Shown: positions 40,570 to 52,105, counted from the first letter of the stretch. The stretch: DNA of 64,000 nt from Eublepharis macularius (GCF_028583425.1 NC_072805.1:17680001-17744000), one strand, 5' to 3'. The notes: generated from the sequence alone by a model not told the origin. Numbers and translations: made by a program.

Positions 40570-41066
40570 TTTTTTCTTCATATTCTGATTCTAATCCTTT
40601 ATTGGATAATCTAGCAACTCTTTTAGGCAGCCTTGGTAGCCCGGGTCTGCTTCTTCTTCACCGCCACCGGCTTCTGGCTCTGCAAAATCGCACAACGCAA
40701 GGCAGCCATACACAGGTCTTTGTGATAATTGTTCTTGCAGATAATGTGGCGGAGGCTGCTGAGCATGGCATGTGCATTTTGTTGATGGTGATCTTCTCAT
40801 AGGAGGTGGCTGGTTTCCGCTGGCCAGCACATTTCTTGAGGACCACAACGAGTCCCTTCTCATCAGCTGCAGGCTCTACCCCTATAGTCTTGCAATGGAT
40901 CAGCCTATTGTAGCGGAAAGAGTTGCGAGCTTTAAGCTTGTTCGGTTCTGTGCTGTATGTTTGCTTGTTCCTTTTGATAAGGAATGCACACGACCATCCA
41001 TTGCAGATGGGCAGACATCTTACAGAGACCTCCTGCCGCTACTACAGCCGGAAACAGAAAAGGAGC
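40570..41066 (-). pseudogene. RPL28: Processed pseudogene of ribosomal protein L28
   Basis: On minus, a short 5' UTR 'ggctgtagtagcggcagg' leads to [10 protein letters not shown], the start of RPL28 (eL28, large ribosomal subunit). Another frame then reads [20 protein letters not shown], then [40 protein letters not shown] and an altered C-terminus. A deletion after MVV removes the NCSSFL segment and shifts frame, and a further shift occurs near the C-terminus. There are no introns. A polyadenylation signal AATAAA precedes an A-rich tail. TSD ATCAGTGATGATT flanks it (40557-40569, 41067-41079). L1-type retrotransposition copied it; it should not make protein. Confidence 0.93.
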
Positions 41067-41079
41067 ATCAGTGATGATT

Positions 41080-41410
41080 AATGGAGTGGGGGTATTTGAC
41101 ACCTCAAAGTTGATCTGCAAATTGTAGGGGGCATTTCAAACTTTGGTAGCAAATGGGGGCATTCAGGATTTTAGGCGATCTCTGCTCACCACTTGCAAAG
41201 GTTTTTTGACAGACAGTGGAGAGGAGTGGCTTTATGCTACTGGCTCTACTCTGAAAATAAAATCCCAGATCCTAGATTCCTGCCCCAAGCATTTTTTAAA
41301 AAACTGGCATTCTGCAAAAAGGAATCAAACCCAACTGCCTAGTGGTTGTCAGGTGTAAGAGTCTCCTTGAATATATGCTTGAAATCACGTATAACCATAG
41401 CTGAACTTCA
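41080..41410. other. No feature seen
   Basis: Unassigned sequence. Confidence 0.35.
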
Positions 41411-41706
41411 AGGTTGCCAGGTCACCCTAAGGGCAAATTGAGGAACAGAGGGTGGTGGGGAGAGGTGGAGGTTGGCATTTTCACTACGTTTGGGGCTAAG
41501 TTTCAGATACTCGGCCCTGGCACAACCTGTTGCTTCTGTTCTGCACTGGAAACAATGTCATTTTATAGCGACGCAGGAACATGTGTGCCCGTTTTGGCCG
41601 TGTGCCTTCCTGTCAAAGTGCCATGTGGTCAGGTCAGTCCCCTACACCTTTCCCCCTGCCAGCCAGATGAGTGGGGTGACAGGGGGCAGTGGTTAGCAAC
41701 CCTATT
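41411..41706 (+). repeat. GC-rich GTTGCC-ended repeat
   Basis: Starts 'aaggttgccaggtcaccc' and ends 'gtggttagcaaccctatta'. The internal 'gtggggagaggtggaggttg' is typical of the family. Confidence 0.5.
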
Positions 41707-41738
41707 ATACCTATATAAATGAAGTTGCCTGGTGTTTT

Positions 41739-41998
41739 CAGGGCTTTTTTTCTGGGCAAAGAGGTGGTGGAACTCAGTGGGTTGCCCTCGGAGAAAATGG
41801 TCACATGGCTGGTAGCCCCACCCCCTGATCTCCAGACAGAGGGGAGTTTAGATTGCCCTCCACGCCACCGAGCGGCGCAGAGGGCAATCTAAACTCCCCT
41901 CTGTCTGGAGATCAGGGGGCAGGGCCACCAGCCATGTGACCATTTTCAAGAGGTTTCGGAACTCCGTTCCGCCGCGTTCCCGCTGAAAAAAAGCCCAG
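41739..41998 (+). mobile_element. hAT 'CAGGGCTTTTTTT' family, copy 5
   Basis: Exact 8-bp TSD GGTGTTTT (41731-41738, 41999-42006). 260 bp, like copy 3. The arms 'agattgccctc' / 'gagggcaatct' flank 'cacgccaccgagcggcgcag'. Confidence 0.88.
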
Positions 41999-42006
41999 GG
42001 TGTTTT

Positions 42007-42489
42007 CAAGTCCTAAATTTTAACTTGTGGCTTGAGGAAGATTTGATGATAACTTTGCATATTTGCTGAGCAGGATGGTAGGGGATTAAAGGTTAAGATT
42101 AAGAGCCACATGGCAAGTGGGCATGTGGGTGCCAAGCATTTGGTGCCTGAAGGGCAGGCAGTGCTGCTTCATTGATTGGGCAAGGACAAACAGCAACGCT
42201 CCTCGTAGTTGTATCAGGCCAAGCCAAGGACTCCCTCCAAACAATGCTGTTGAGGTTTCCTCTCTATGTGCTAGCCGTGCAAGCTTCAGCTACTGGTAAC
42301 GCTTGCCTGCAATTTGAGGTGATGGAGCGTTCCTCAAACTCTCCTCTGGTTCAAACAGCGCATCTCCTTTTCCTCCTCCTTCAACTGCTGCTATCTTGTT
42401 CTGACTTTTTCTTTTGTTACAGCTCTAGATAAATCACCGGGAGCACTGCATGATTGGTTTCCATATGTGTGGGTGTGCTTGATCATAAA
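42007..42489. other. No gene recognised
   Basis: Unassigned sequence. Confidence 0.35.
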
Positions 42490-42702
42490 TTGTTTACAAT
42501 TGACCACTGAGGAAGGCCTTAGGGCCGAAACGCGTCTGGTCGGTTTTTACTGTACCTTGGTCTGTTTGTGTTGGTCATTGCACTGTACCATCATCTGTAT
42601 TTTGAGATGTTTTGGCAAGTTTTAGTATATATATGTAGCCTGCCATTCAGGCCTTATGTTTAAACTTGTTTTTAATCTATATTGGTGCACATCTATAATA
42701 AA
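42490..42702 (+). repeat. Retroelement-like tail with 'GCCGAAACGCGT' motif
   Basis: 'actgaggaaggccttagggc' then 'cgaaacgcgtctgg' is a phrase common to terminal repeats of several vertebrate retroelement families, PLEs among them. Family not decided. Confidence 0.35.
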
Positions 42703-42899
<197 letters not shown>

Positions 42900-44383
42900 T
42901 TAGGTTGTTACTTAACCCCTGTATTTTGTTCCCTTGTTTTCCTGTTATTCAGCAGTAACCAGCTAGCTGGGAGGAAGATTTTCCCCTTCTGACTCCTTTC
43001 TATTTCAGCATCAACGGCTAAACTACTCACTATATTTTTCCAGGGTATATCTACAAGTCGGGTCACAGACATGTTCTGGGAGCTCCATGCTCCCCTGGCG
43101 CATGCCGGCCTGTTTCAGACAGACACCACAGCACCCAGGGGAAAGGAGCTTAGGCCTATGTTCCCCCTATGCTATTTTCCTCGACTGGAAGGGCCCTGGG
43201 GAGCTGTTTCACCTGCCCCATGCCACCTTCTCAACCTGAAACAGTCCCAAGGGGGTGCTATTTGGAGAAACTTAAATGATCCATGGGACACAGCTTTTCC
43301 CAATAGCCCCAACTGGGCTTTCCCTGGCTGCTGTTTGGCTTCTCAATTGCATCACCTTCCCCCTCCCTTACCCACACTATCCTGGTTTGGGGGGAGGTCC
43401 CCCCTATTTTTTTTTCAGATGGGAAACAGTCGAAGAAAACCTGGGAGTGCAGCATCTGGCAAATGATACTGTGTTTAAGGGAGGGGGGAAACCGATGCAG
43501 TTAAGAAGTTGAGCTGCAGCAGACATGCCGCGCAGAAAAACCTTCTATCGGGCCTGGTGAGAGCAGGATCCCAATCTGTGTATTCTGTCACGTGTGAAGA
43601 GGTGCCTGCTGTGTATCCATTACATTTTTATCCTGCTGTGCTTCCAAGGACAGCATGCATGGTTCTTGCTTCTCCTCTGCATTTTCATTCAAATTTGGCA
43701 GCCAAACATACTCGGGTCAATAGTATAGCTGATGTGAAACTGAACACATTCATAAAACTGAATCTCATCTTTTGGCAGAGAAGTGGCCCTGGATACTTTC
43801 CCCGCCTAACCTTCTTATTCTTCTTCACCAAGAATCAAACAACTTCTGCAGCAACTACAATTTTAACCCAGTTTGACAGTCCTGGTATTTTTTTAAAAAT
43901 CTCGACTTGCATGCTAGGCAACAAGCCATTTAAAATCTACATAGGACGAAAATGAATTATCTTATGCAAATGAGCAATCACCAACAGTTTCCTCAGAGGA
44001 GCAGTAACGCCTTCCTAGAGAATCATTTCTGCCTGGAGAATGAAAACGACACTCCGAATAAGTACGTTTTTATTCCACTGTAGTTTGTGTGGACCCCTTG
44101 GGAGTTTTTTAAAAAAAAAACAGCGGTAATTGGACATTAATTTAATACTTGATCAACAAGTATTAAACATTTGGAAGAAAATGACTGGTAAGTGGGACAT
44201 GACAAAAGATTTAGAAATTCAGAAATGATGTGGAGAAAGTACAGAGAAATTTCTGTCCCTCTCTTGGGAGGTTGCCCAATGAAATTGTTTGACAGGAATA
44301 CCCATGAAAAGCACTGCTTCACACAATACAAAATTATAACATAAAGGAACTCACAACTACATCCTCCTCCTCTTCCGCCTCAT
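42900..44383. other. No gene recognised
   Basis: 43070-43470 is GC-richer, with 'ccaggggaaaggagc' and 'gcccaactgggc'-like inverted words, perhaps an unclassified repeat. 43500-44380 looks single-copy. Confidence 0.35.
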
Positions 44384-44626
44384 AATTTGATTTATATACT
44401 GTCCTTCAGGATAACTTAACACCCACTCAGAGCGGTTTACAAAGTATATTATTATTATTATCCCTAACAATCACCTTGTGAGGTGGGTGGGGCTGAGAAA
44501 GCTCTGAGAAGGTGTGACTGACCCAAGGTCACCCAGCTGGCTTTAAGTGGAGGAATGGGGAATCAAACCTGGTTCCCCAGATTAGAGTACTACCACACTT
44601 AACCACTACGCCAAACCACTAAACCA
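44384..44626 (-). mobile_element. tRNA-headed CORE/MIR-like SINE
   Basis: Same order as 3439-3690 on minus. B box region 'aatcaaacctggttcccc' and A box region 'cttaaccactacgcc'. Confidence 0.75.
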
Positions 44627-44636
44627 AACTGGTTTC

Positions 44637-45300
44637 AAGTGGGGAGCCGTGTTGGTCTATAGTAGAAAAAAAAGTCTGGAGTCCAGTAGCACCTTAAAGA
44701 CTAACAAAATTTTCAGGGTCTGTGCTTTCAAGAGTCGAACCTCTTTTTATTGTATCTGAGGAAGGCAGCCTTGACTCTCAAAAGATTATACCCTGAAAAT
44801 CTTATTGATCTTTAAAGTGCTACTGCCAGGGCTCATTTCGAGGGGGAACGCACAGTAACACAGTTCAGGCAGTTCCCCAAAGAGGTCACATGTTAGGTGG
44901 CCCTGCCCACTTGACTCTCGGTCATTTGGGACCCATTTAGACCTGGATTGGAGCTGAAATAGCCCGGATCGGGCCTCTGACAGGTGCTGGATCACTCTCC
45001 TGCTCAGCAGTGGCCCGATCCGGACCATTTTGGGCCCCTTTTCGGTCATTTTCAGCCCCTTTTTGCCATTTTGGGCCCAATTTTGGCCCTGAATGGCCAG
45101 GATTGGGTCCAAAACGGCCAGAATAGGTGATGTCAGGGGGTGTAGCATATACAAATCAGTTATACTAATGGCACACTTCCAGTAATGGCAAGGGGCGTGG
45201 CATATATTAATGAGTTATGCTAATGAGTTCCTCCAGCTCTTTTTCTATGAAATGACCCCTGGCTACTGCAACTCAGTCTTGATCAGTGTTAGAAGATGCA
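44637..45300. mobile_element. PLE-associated inverted fragment interrupted by a hAT
   Basis: Left arm 'gagtccagtagcaccttaaa', right arm 'tttaaagtgctactg' broken by the hAT at 44827 and resuming 'gctactgcaactcagtcttg' after it. The spacer holds 'gtatctgaggaaggcagcc'. Confidence 0.55.
44827..45261 (+). mobile_element. hAT 'CAGGGCTCATTT' family, copy 3
   Basis: Exact 8-bp TSD GCTACTGC (44819-44826, 45262-45269). 435 bp, same body as copy 1 including the two ATGCTAATGA-like end units. Confidence 0.88.
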
Positions 45301-45479
45301 GTGGTGACCGTGGCTCTCAAAGGCAAGTTAAATAAATTTGTGGAGGTAGGTCTGTCAATCACTAATTGCTGTAACAGATAGATGGAACCTCTCTGTTCAG
45401 AGGCAGTGTACCTCTGGAGATAAGGTACAGGAGTCCAATAGGGAACAGCTGTTGCCTTAAGGCTTTGCCATAAGCTTCT

Positions 45480-45592
45480 CAGAAGTATCCAGCTGGCCAC
45501 TGTAGGAAACAGAATGATGTCTAGATGGACCTTTGGTCCAATCCAGCAGGGCTCTTCTTGTGTTTGTATACTTAGTATACTGAGATTGGAAA
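45480..45592 (+). repeat. Interspersed repeat tail, 'GGTCCAATCCAGCAGGGCTC'
   Basis: 'gatggacctttggtccaatc' then 'cagcagggctcttcttgtg' resembles the common reptile repeat 3' end also seen near 10010-10050. Confidence 0.4.
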
Positions 45593-45593
45593 G

Positions 45594-45690
45594 GGTTGCC
45601 AACACCAGGCTGGGAAATTCCAGGAGATTTTGGGGTGGAGCCTGGGAAGGGCAGTGGCATTTGCTTGAAAAATGCCCCCCCCACTCCCCT
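45594..45690 (-). repeat. Partial GTTGCC-type repeat
   Basis: 'gggttgccaacaccaggc' and 'ttttggggtggagcctggg' then truncated. Confidence 0.55.
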
Positions 45691-47172
45691 AATAGTTTTC
45701 CCCGTAGGTAATAATGGCTGGATAAATTCAAGATTCTCTGATTTTACTGAACCGGATTAGATGATCTGACCTAAATTTCAGGGATACTGAATTTTTGTGG
45801 TACCCGATACCCTGATCTAAATAGAACTGATTTTTTTCTTTTGGGTGCACTTCTACTTTATACTACTATTTACATGGAGTCTTACAGAACTATAACAATT
45901 GACTCAATAAAAGAAGCCACGGCCTTCAGTTTGCAAGACTTGAGCAAGATAGAATGTTTTGGAAGTCATTAATTCATAAGGTTGCCATAAATGGAAAGTG
46001 AGTTAATGGAACATCACACATACACACAAGAACCTGTAAGTGCTTTCCCTGACATTTTTTTAAATACTCAAACTTCAGCAAGAGGTAACTCCAGAATAAC
46101 ATTATGCAGTTATTTTATAAGTGTAAGTTTAGACCAGTATTTTAAGAAGTTTAGAAGAAGAAGAGTTTAGAGTAAGAAATTTAGATTCATTTTCAGTTCA
46201 ATTCTATGCAAACTTGCTCCTTCCCAAAGGCATCAAAATCAGAACCTTTACACTGCAATCTTAAGAAGAGTTATTCCAGTCTAAGCCCACTGAAATCAAT
46301 GAGCTTAGATTGGAGTATCTCTTCTTAGGATTGCAGTTAGAATGGAGTTACTACATGGAATTTCACTGTTAGGCCCCATGCATGGGATATGCCCTGTATT
46401 CCTCCATTTACTTAGCTGTGTTCTCAATAGACCCCAATACCCTTTTAGCAAAATCAGCGCATTGGAAAACAGACAGTGGAAGTTGAGGGATAACATGCAA
46501 TAGAACCACTGACCCCCTTAAAGTAGCAAAATACTCCAGTGTATGAAGACACAGAGCATGGGGGAGGGGGAGCTTTGCATACATTTAAGGGTCAATTATG
46601 AACCCAAATGCAAAGCATTAAACAGAGCTGTGGAAACTAAATCAGATTCACCGTAGCCAGTTAACACACACACAATTTCATAGTCCAAAGCTGACCTCAG
46701 AGGTCATGCAACCTACAAGGGAAATGTGCGTCTTCTGATGTTTCTTGCACATGAACAATGCCTTTTGACAGCTGTGAAAGTATGGCTAGATTACCTCACG
46801 GCAACATTTTGTGTCATTAATTCTAGTTGACGTTTCCCATGTAACAAAGCTAATGCACACACTCTTGCTGGGAATACACAGCCTCGAATGTGTGTCTTTA
46901 CAGCCCAAAAGGAGCTCCTGAAATTCAGATATCGGCTGCTTCCACACTGAAGTTTTGCTTGAGATGGGCATTCCAGCTGGAACAGGGTGGATATTCAGGG
47001 TGGGTATGCCATGTCCTCCTCTACTGTTCACTATTCAGCTCCCCCCGCCCCCGCTCAACTCAGCTCTGCTATGACCTTCCCTAAATCTGGTTTTGGAAAG
47101 ACCACAGCCAAATCTTCTTTGCACATTATAAGGAGGGGAAGGTGTGCATTTTTCCAGGTCCCACTCATATTC
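45691..47172. other. No gene; one short palindromic MITE
   Basis: 46253-46339 is a palindrome ('gttattccagtctaagccc' / 'gagcttagattggagtatc') of the family at 63114-63206. The rest is unassigned. Confidence 0.45.
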
Positions 47173-47390
47173 AGTGCCCTGACCAGGATAGTCCAGGTGA
47201 GCCTGATCTCATCAGATCTCAGAAGCTAAGCAGGGTCAGCCTTGGTTAATAATTGGATGGGAGACCTCCAATGATGACCAGGGTTGCAGAGGCAGGCAAT
47301 GGCAAACCACCTCTGTTCGTCTCTTGCCAGGAAAACCCCCGCCAAGGGTCGCCATAAGTCAGCTATGACTTGAGGGCACTCTCCGCCCCC
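47173..47390 (+). mobile_element. 5S rRNA-derived SINE
   Basis: 'gagcctgatctcatcagatc', 'agaagctaagcagggtc' and 'ttggatgggagacctcc', then 'ggcaatggcaaaccacc' and the tail 'ggtcgccataagtcagc'. A possible TSD, ATTCAG(TG/CA)CC, is imperfect. Confidence 0.82.
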
Positions 47391-47433
47391 CCCATTCAGC
47401 ACCATTTTCTGTACTTCACCCCTCCAACACCAT

Positions 47434-47615
47434 GGCCGTTTTCACACGGCTTACCTTCCCTCAGAACGACCCAGAACATCGTGCAAAAAACATGGAAGAT
47501 CACATTTTGCTGTGCGAGATTTGTGCGACGTCGCGCAAATCTCGCACGAGAAAACGCGATCTTCCGCGGTTTTTGCATGATGTTCCAGGGGAAGGTAAGC
47601 CGTGTGGAAACGGCC
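47434..47615 (+). mobile_element. CpG-rich palindromic MITE, TSD CAT
   Basis: Ends GGCCGTTTTCACACGGC and 'gccgtgtggaaacggcc'. Inner arms include 'gcgagatttgtgcgacg' / 'cgtcgcgcaaatctcgc'. CAT on both sides. Confidence 0.82.
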
Positions 47616-47666
47616 CATTTCCCAACCCCTTTGCCGCAGATGGCCTTTTCAGACTTTTAAAAAAAG

Positions 47667-48523
47667 CAGAGTCACCAGCACAGGTACCAAGCCCTGCAAC
47701 AGACCCAGATGCCAGCTCTGCCCCTATATCTACCCAGGGAATACAATTACAGGACCCAATGGCATCAACTACACTGTCTCTGGCTCTTACAGCTGCTCAT
47801 CCTCCAACCTGATATATGCCCTCATGTGCCAACAATGTCCCTCTGCTCTGTACATTGGACAAACCAGCCAACCTCTACGCAAAAGAATAAATGGACACAA
47901 ATCTGACATTAGAAATGGAAACGTCCAGAAACCAGTGGGAGAACACTTCAATCTACCAGGACATTCCACCAAAGACTTAAAGGTCGCTGTGGTTCAACAG
48001 AAACCTTTCAAAAACAAAATCCAACGGGAGGCTGCTGAATTGGAATTCATATGCAAATTTGACTCTGTCAAGCGGGGACTGAATAGAGACTATGAATGGT
48101 TATCACATTACCACAGGTAACAGATTCTCTTTACAGAGGCGTGATCTGGGGGAGCCCAGTGACGCCTGGTGTGGGCTTTCGGGGACCACAGTTCTCTTTG
48201 TCAGATGCAGCTGGCAGGGAGAGCTGTGGTCATCGAAGGCTTATACTACATAGGAATTGGATACCTTCACTGCTACAAACTGACTGCACACCAAAAGGAA
48301 ATGTTTACATTTCCAAGCAAAGGAATGTTTTGATAGCCTCCATGCTAATTGCATTCTGCCTTCTTGTGATTTATGCCCCCTCCCTTTTTTTCTCTCTCTT
48401 TCCCCCTCCTCTTCTGTATCTGCCCAGTTTTGATCAGGCATCTGACGAAGAGAACTTGATTCTCGAAAGCTTATGCTATAATAAAATTGGTTAGTCTTAA
48501 AGGTGCTACTGGACTCTTTTTGA
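47667..48523 (+). mobile_element. Penelope-like element, 3' fragment, 10-bp TSD
   Basis: The flanks TTAAAAAAAG are identical (47657-47666, 48524-48533). It carries the C-terminal GIY-YIG region, then a non-coding part, then the 'gcatctgacgaagagaac', 'cgaaagcttatgct' and 'ggtgctactggactc' terminus. The reverse transcriptase part is absent. A block at about 48140-48245 with 'ggaccacagttctctttgtc' looks like an extra terminal-repeat piece. Confidence 0.8.
47668..48120 (+). pseudogene. GIY-YIG endonuclease domain of a Penelope-like element
   Basis: Readable fragment of about 150 residues. A Cys-rich linker (CNRPRCQLCP) precedes the nuclease: LIYALMCQQCPSALYIGQT carries the YIG-type strand, followed by LRKRINGHKSDI (conserved Arg and His), GEHFNLPGH and EAAELEFICKF. 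In PLEs this domain cuts the target for terminal priming. The element is a fossil fragment without its polymerase. The frame extends upstream into the neighbouring palindrome, which is not part of it. Confidence 0.85.
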
Positions 48524-48533
48524 TTAAAAAAAG

Positions 48534-49084
48534 TTGTAATTGACATATCGCTATAGCATTAGGCTCCATTGATATGTCAGCTACCAATTTTATGCTACAG
48601 TGATATGTCAATTCCTGATATTTTAAAAAGCCCCCTGAATCCCTTGGGGTGGGGGAGGGCAATGGCAGCAAGAGTGAGGCTAGGGCAATCAAATTGTACG
48701 GGATAGTGCCATGTGGGTGCTCTACTCTGCCTGCAAATTGCCATGCCTTTGCAGTGGCAATGAGTGCTTCAAGCGGAAGCAACCCTGCTGGAGGGACAGG
48801 CAAGACTTGGTGCTGGAGTTATGTCAGCACTCTGCCCAAGTGCTATTCTCAGGAATGGTTCCCACAATCAGGGCTTGTCTGCTGCTTGGGGACTCTGAGG
48901 TTGCGGTGGAATGTAGCCCACAGGCCCTTTTTTGCATTCCCACAAGCCCACTGTGGGTGGGGTGGCCTTGGAGTGTAGACTATAGGCTGGCCATCTGGAG
49001 CAGAAGTGTTGTGGCAACAGCAGCCGCATCGCTGTGACTTTACAGGGAAATCTGGTACATTATCAGAAGAACATCAGCCCTGTT
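48534..49084. other. No gene recognised
   Basis: 'gatatgtca' words recur at 48540-48615. Open frames at 48649-49037 have no domain. Confidence 0.35.
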
Positions 49085-49245
49085 ATGAAGGGACAGATGC
49101 AGCTGCTTTATACTGGTGGCAATTTCTCAGGCAGAGGAATTTCATATCACCAACTGTTTGATCTGTTTAGCTGGAGATGCCGGGGATCGAACCAGGGACC
49201 TCCTGCACACAGAACAGATGCTTTGCCAGAGAGCCACAGGCCCAT
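49085..49245 (-). mobile_element. tRNA-derived SINE, minus strand
   Basis: On plus 'gcagctgctttatactgg', 'ggggatcgaaccagggacc' (B box side) and 'agagagccacaggcc' (A box side). Reverse of 14874-15050. Confidence 0.7.
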
Positions 49246-49399
49246 ACCCAGGTCTAACAAGAGTTGGCAATCATAATGGAACTGGGGAGGAAGCACAAAG
49301 CGGGCATCAATCTATAGGTAAGCATTTCAAGGCTAGAGACAGCCCGGTCAAGGCAGAAGAGAAGGAAATCTGGCTACTCTTGAATGTTCTTCCTCTTCT

Positions 49400-49860
49400 C
49401 TCTAAGACCCAGAGGGGGAACGTTTTAACCTTCCAGGACATTCTGTTGCTGACCTGAAAGTAGCTGTTGTCCTGCAGAGGAATTTCAAAGGGAGATTAGA
49501 AACAGCGACTGCTGAATTGCAGCTGATAATGAAGCTCAAGACAATGCATCTCCCTGGACTGAATTGAGACCTAGGCTTCCTGTCTCATTACCAATGCTGA
49601 TTTCTCTACACCCGCCACCCCTCTGCATACTGCACCCGATCCAATCAAGCCTGCGATTGTCATTCACCGGCTATTGTCATTCGGCATCTGAAATCGCTCC
49701 ACTCTCCAAGATATAAGGACAGATGGACTCACATTCTACCTGTATCTGAAGAAGTGAGCTTTGAGTAAAAAAACCTACCCTACCCTACCACAAATTTTGT
49801 TAGTCTTATAGGTGCTACTGGACTCTTGTTCTTTTCTGCTGCTACAGACAGACTAACTTG
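49400..49860 (+). mobile_element. Penelope-like element, decayed 3' fragment
   Basis: Parallels the 47.7-kb copy: 'cttccaggacattctgttgc' corresponds to the NLPGHS region, followed by the matching downstream order and 'gtatctgaagaagtgagc', 'aggtgctactggactc'. Shorter and more decayed than its neighbour. Confidence 0.7.
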
Positions 49861-50196
49861 GTGACCCAAGTTAGAGCTCAGAGTCAAGAATCCTGCACTC
49901 TGCAGAGTTTAACACTCCCACTAATAGCGGCCGTCACAATCCATCGACTTATTTATGATGGCCAATACATTTTAAGGTCACTGCTGAAGGACCAAGCAAT
50001 CTTAAAGGCACCCATAAGGCTCAGCAGCAAAGCATCTTCTCGGCCTCAATCCTCAGCATATTCAGTTAAAAGGATCAGAGCCCTGGAGACCAAGTATCAG
50101 TCCACAATATGGACTTAGATAGACCAACAGTCTGACTCAGTATAAGGCAGCTCAATGTGGCAATATTATAGGGGATGCTGGGGTGTGGCTCTGGGA
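49861..50196 (+). repeat. Possible repeat tail
   Basis: 'gatagaccaacagtctgac' then 'tcagtataaggcagctc' at 50118-50156 resembles the tRNA-SINE 3' end; the rest is unassigned. Confidence 0.4.
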
Positions 50197-50498
50197 TAGA
50201 GGCAGGCATGAACCGAAATACGAACTGAAGTTTGTCACGAACCGTGGTTCATGATCCGGCAGTTCATGGGAGCTCATTTCTCATGAACCGTGACGAATTT
50301 TAGCCCAGTTCATTGGCGCCGATCAATCAGTTTCCTAGGCAACGGGGGGGGGGATGGGCTTTCTGCAGACCTTCTGCTGACCCAGAAGTGACATTTTCAC
50401 AAACCGGTTCACAAGTTCATGAAAGTTCGTGGTTCGTGAAATGTAATGAACCACGAACTGCACGGTTTGGAATTTTCCTGGTTCGTGCCCTTCTTCTA
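50197..50498 (+). mobile_element. hAT-like element, TAGAGGCAGGCATGAAC ends
   Basis: Exact 8-bp TSD CTCTGGGA (50189-50196, 50499-50506). Right end 'ggttcgtgcccttcttcta'. The inner inverted words (gaaccgtggttc, cgtggttcgtg) match the element at 7034-7769, which is this plus insertions. Confidence 0.82.
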
Positions 50499-50506
50499 CT
50501 CTGGGA

Positions 50507-51195
50507 CAATGTGGGGCAACTATCCCTAGGGCAAAATATCTTGATCCAGCCTTGGGGTGTTGTCAAAAAGGAAGCCTTTCTCTCAAAAGTCCCCCTTTCC
50601 ATTGTGGTGGATTTCTTGGCTTAAATTATCTCTTTTCACAACCAGTACTGACAACCAGAAAGCAAATGCCTACAAGAGTTAACAGTGGCAAAAACAGCTT
50701 ATAGAAAGGAAAGGTGGCAGAGAATCAGCAAAGCTCCCACTTAGCTGTGTGCTATATTTAGATTCTCATTTTCAAGCCTCAAGCCCTCTCCCCCCTCTTC
50801 TTGCTTTCTCCCTCCACCAGTAAGTCAAAAAGCTTTTTAAAATAATATTGTTAAGTCAAAGAAGGTGTTGAAAAGGAAACATGGCTCGAAGAGACGAGAG
50901 GTTCCAATTTCCCTTCGCCTCCTCCATTAAAATATAACATAAAATAAATGTATTGAGGAGAAGAATCAAGTGTTGCTCTCTTTAGCTTAACAATGAAACT
51001 ATTAGCTACGTGAAAAAGCCGGCAGTAAAACCATTTTGTTAGTGTTTTATCACCAGCAGTACTTACAATTACAGAACACCACCCCCATGCTTTCCAACAC
51101 TCAAGAATTCATACGGAAGGGAAATAAAAAACAGTTTAAACAGAGGTTTAAATGGCAGTATGTTCATATAAGGAGCAACAGGTAGCAGTACATCC
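50507..51195. other. No gene recognised
   Basis: Unassigned, partly single-copy looking. Confidence 0.35.
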
Positions 51196-51199
51196 ATAC

Positions 51200-51405
51200 A
51201 TAGGAAGGTTCCTTATGCTGCGTCAGACCACTGATCCGTCAACGTCAATCTTATCTATTCAGATTGGCAGCAGGTTTCCAGGGTCCCAAGTTGGGGTCTT
51301 TCACATCACTTGCTACTTGATCCTTTCGGGATGTCGGGGATCGAACCTGGAACCTTCTGCTTGCCAAGCAGATGCTATACCACTGAGCCACAGCCTCTTC
51401 TCCTG
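51200..51405 (-). mobile_element. tRNA-derived SINE, minus strand
   Basis: 'ccttatgctgcgtcagacc' (3' end), 'ggggatcgaacctggaacc' (B box side) and 'ctataccactgagccacagc' (A box side). Confidence 0.75.
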
Positions 51406-51439
51406 AAGGGGTTGCGCAGGGGAAGCAAGATAACCTACA

Positions 51440-51634
51440 ACTTTTGTTTGTTTTGTTGCTATCCCAACTTTCCCTCGGCTTCATTTTATCCTCACAACAA
51501 CCCTGTGAGGTCGGTTAGGCTGAGAGTGGGTCATTGTCTCAAGGTCACTCAGAAAGTTTCCATGGCAGAGTTGGGATTCAAACCGGAATCTCCCAGACCC
51601 TATGCTGACATACTAACCGCTACAGCATGCTGGA
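51440..51634 (-). mobile_element. CORE/MIR-like SINE, minus strand
   Basis: 'tcctcacaacaaccctgtg', 'gtctcaaggtcactcag' and 'gggattcaaaccggaatc', then 'actaaccgctacagcatgc'. Confidence 0.7.
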
Positions 51635-51718
51635 TTTCTTTTAAGACTTTTATTTGAAATGGTATTCATTCCCACTAAACTGCTGACTCCGTTTAGTGTC
51701 TCTGCCTCTGATGAATGG

Positions 51719-51858
51719 GGCCGTTTCCACACGGCTTACCTTTTGCCGGAACACAGCGTCTTCATGCGCGAAATCACACCAGGAAGATGCTGTTATCGCG
51801 CGATTTCGCACGAGCACACACTGTGTTCCAGCAAAAGGTAAGCTGTGTGGAAACGGCC
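51719..51858 (+). mobile_element. CpG-rich palindromic MITE, TSD TGG
   Basis: Ends GGCCGTTTCCACACGGC and 'gctgtgtggaaacggcc'. The core is 'gttatcgcgcgatttcgcac'. TGG on both sides. Confidence 0.8.
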
Positions 51859-51996
51859 TGGGTAGGCTTTTAGAACTTTTTAGACTTTGTCAGTTCCTTT
51901 TATTATACGGTCATCTTTTCCACTGTCATATAGTCATTAGCACAAATAGCAGACCCACCTTCAACATAACTTTCAGCATATAACGTGTGAACAGAC

Positions 51997-52047
51997 CATT
52001 CATTCATTCATTCATTCATTCATTCATTCATTCATTCATTCATTCAT
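51997..52047. repeat. (CATT)n microsatellite
   Basis: About 12 uninterrupted units. Confidence 0.9.
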
Positions 52048-52105
52048 ATATCCATTGCGGGATTATTTGTCTGATCTAGCAGAGTTCTTTGTATGGTGCA
52101 AGATT

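Noticed and set aside
40570-41066. Working RPL28 gene
   Set aside because: No introns, at least two frame changes, A tail and TSD mark a retrocopy.
47602-47667. Upstream extension of the GIY-YIG frame as part of the protein
   Set aside because: These codons come from the neighbouring palindromic MITE and flank, outside the PLE boundaries set by the 10-bp duplication.
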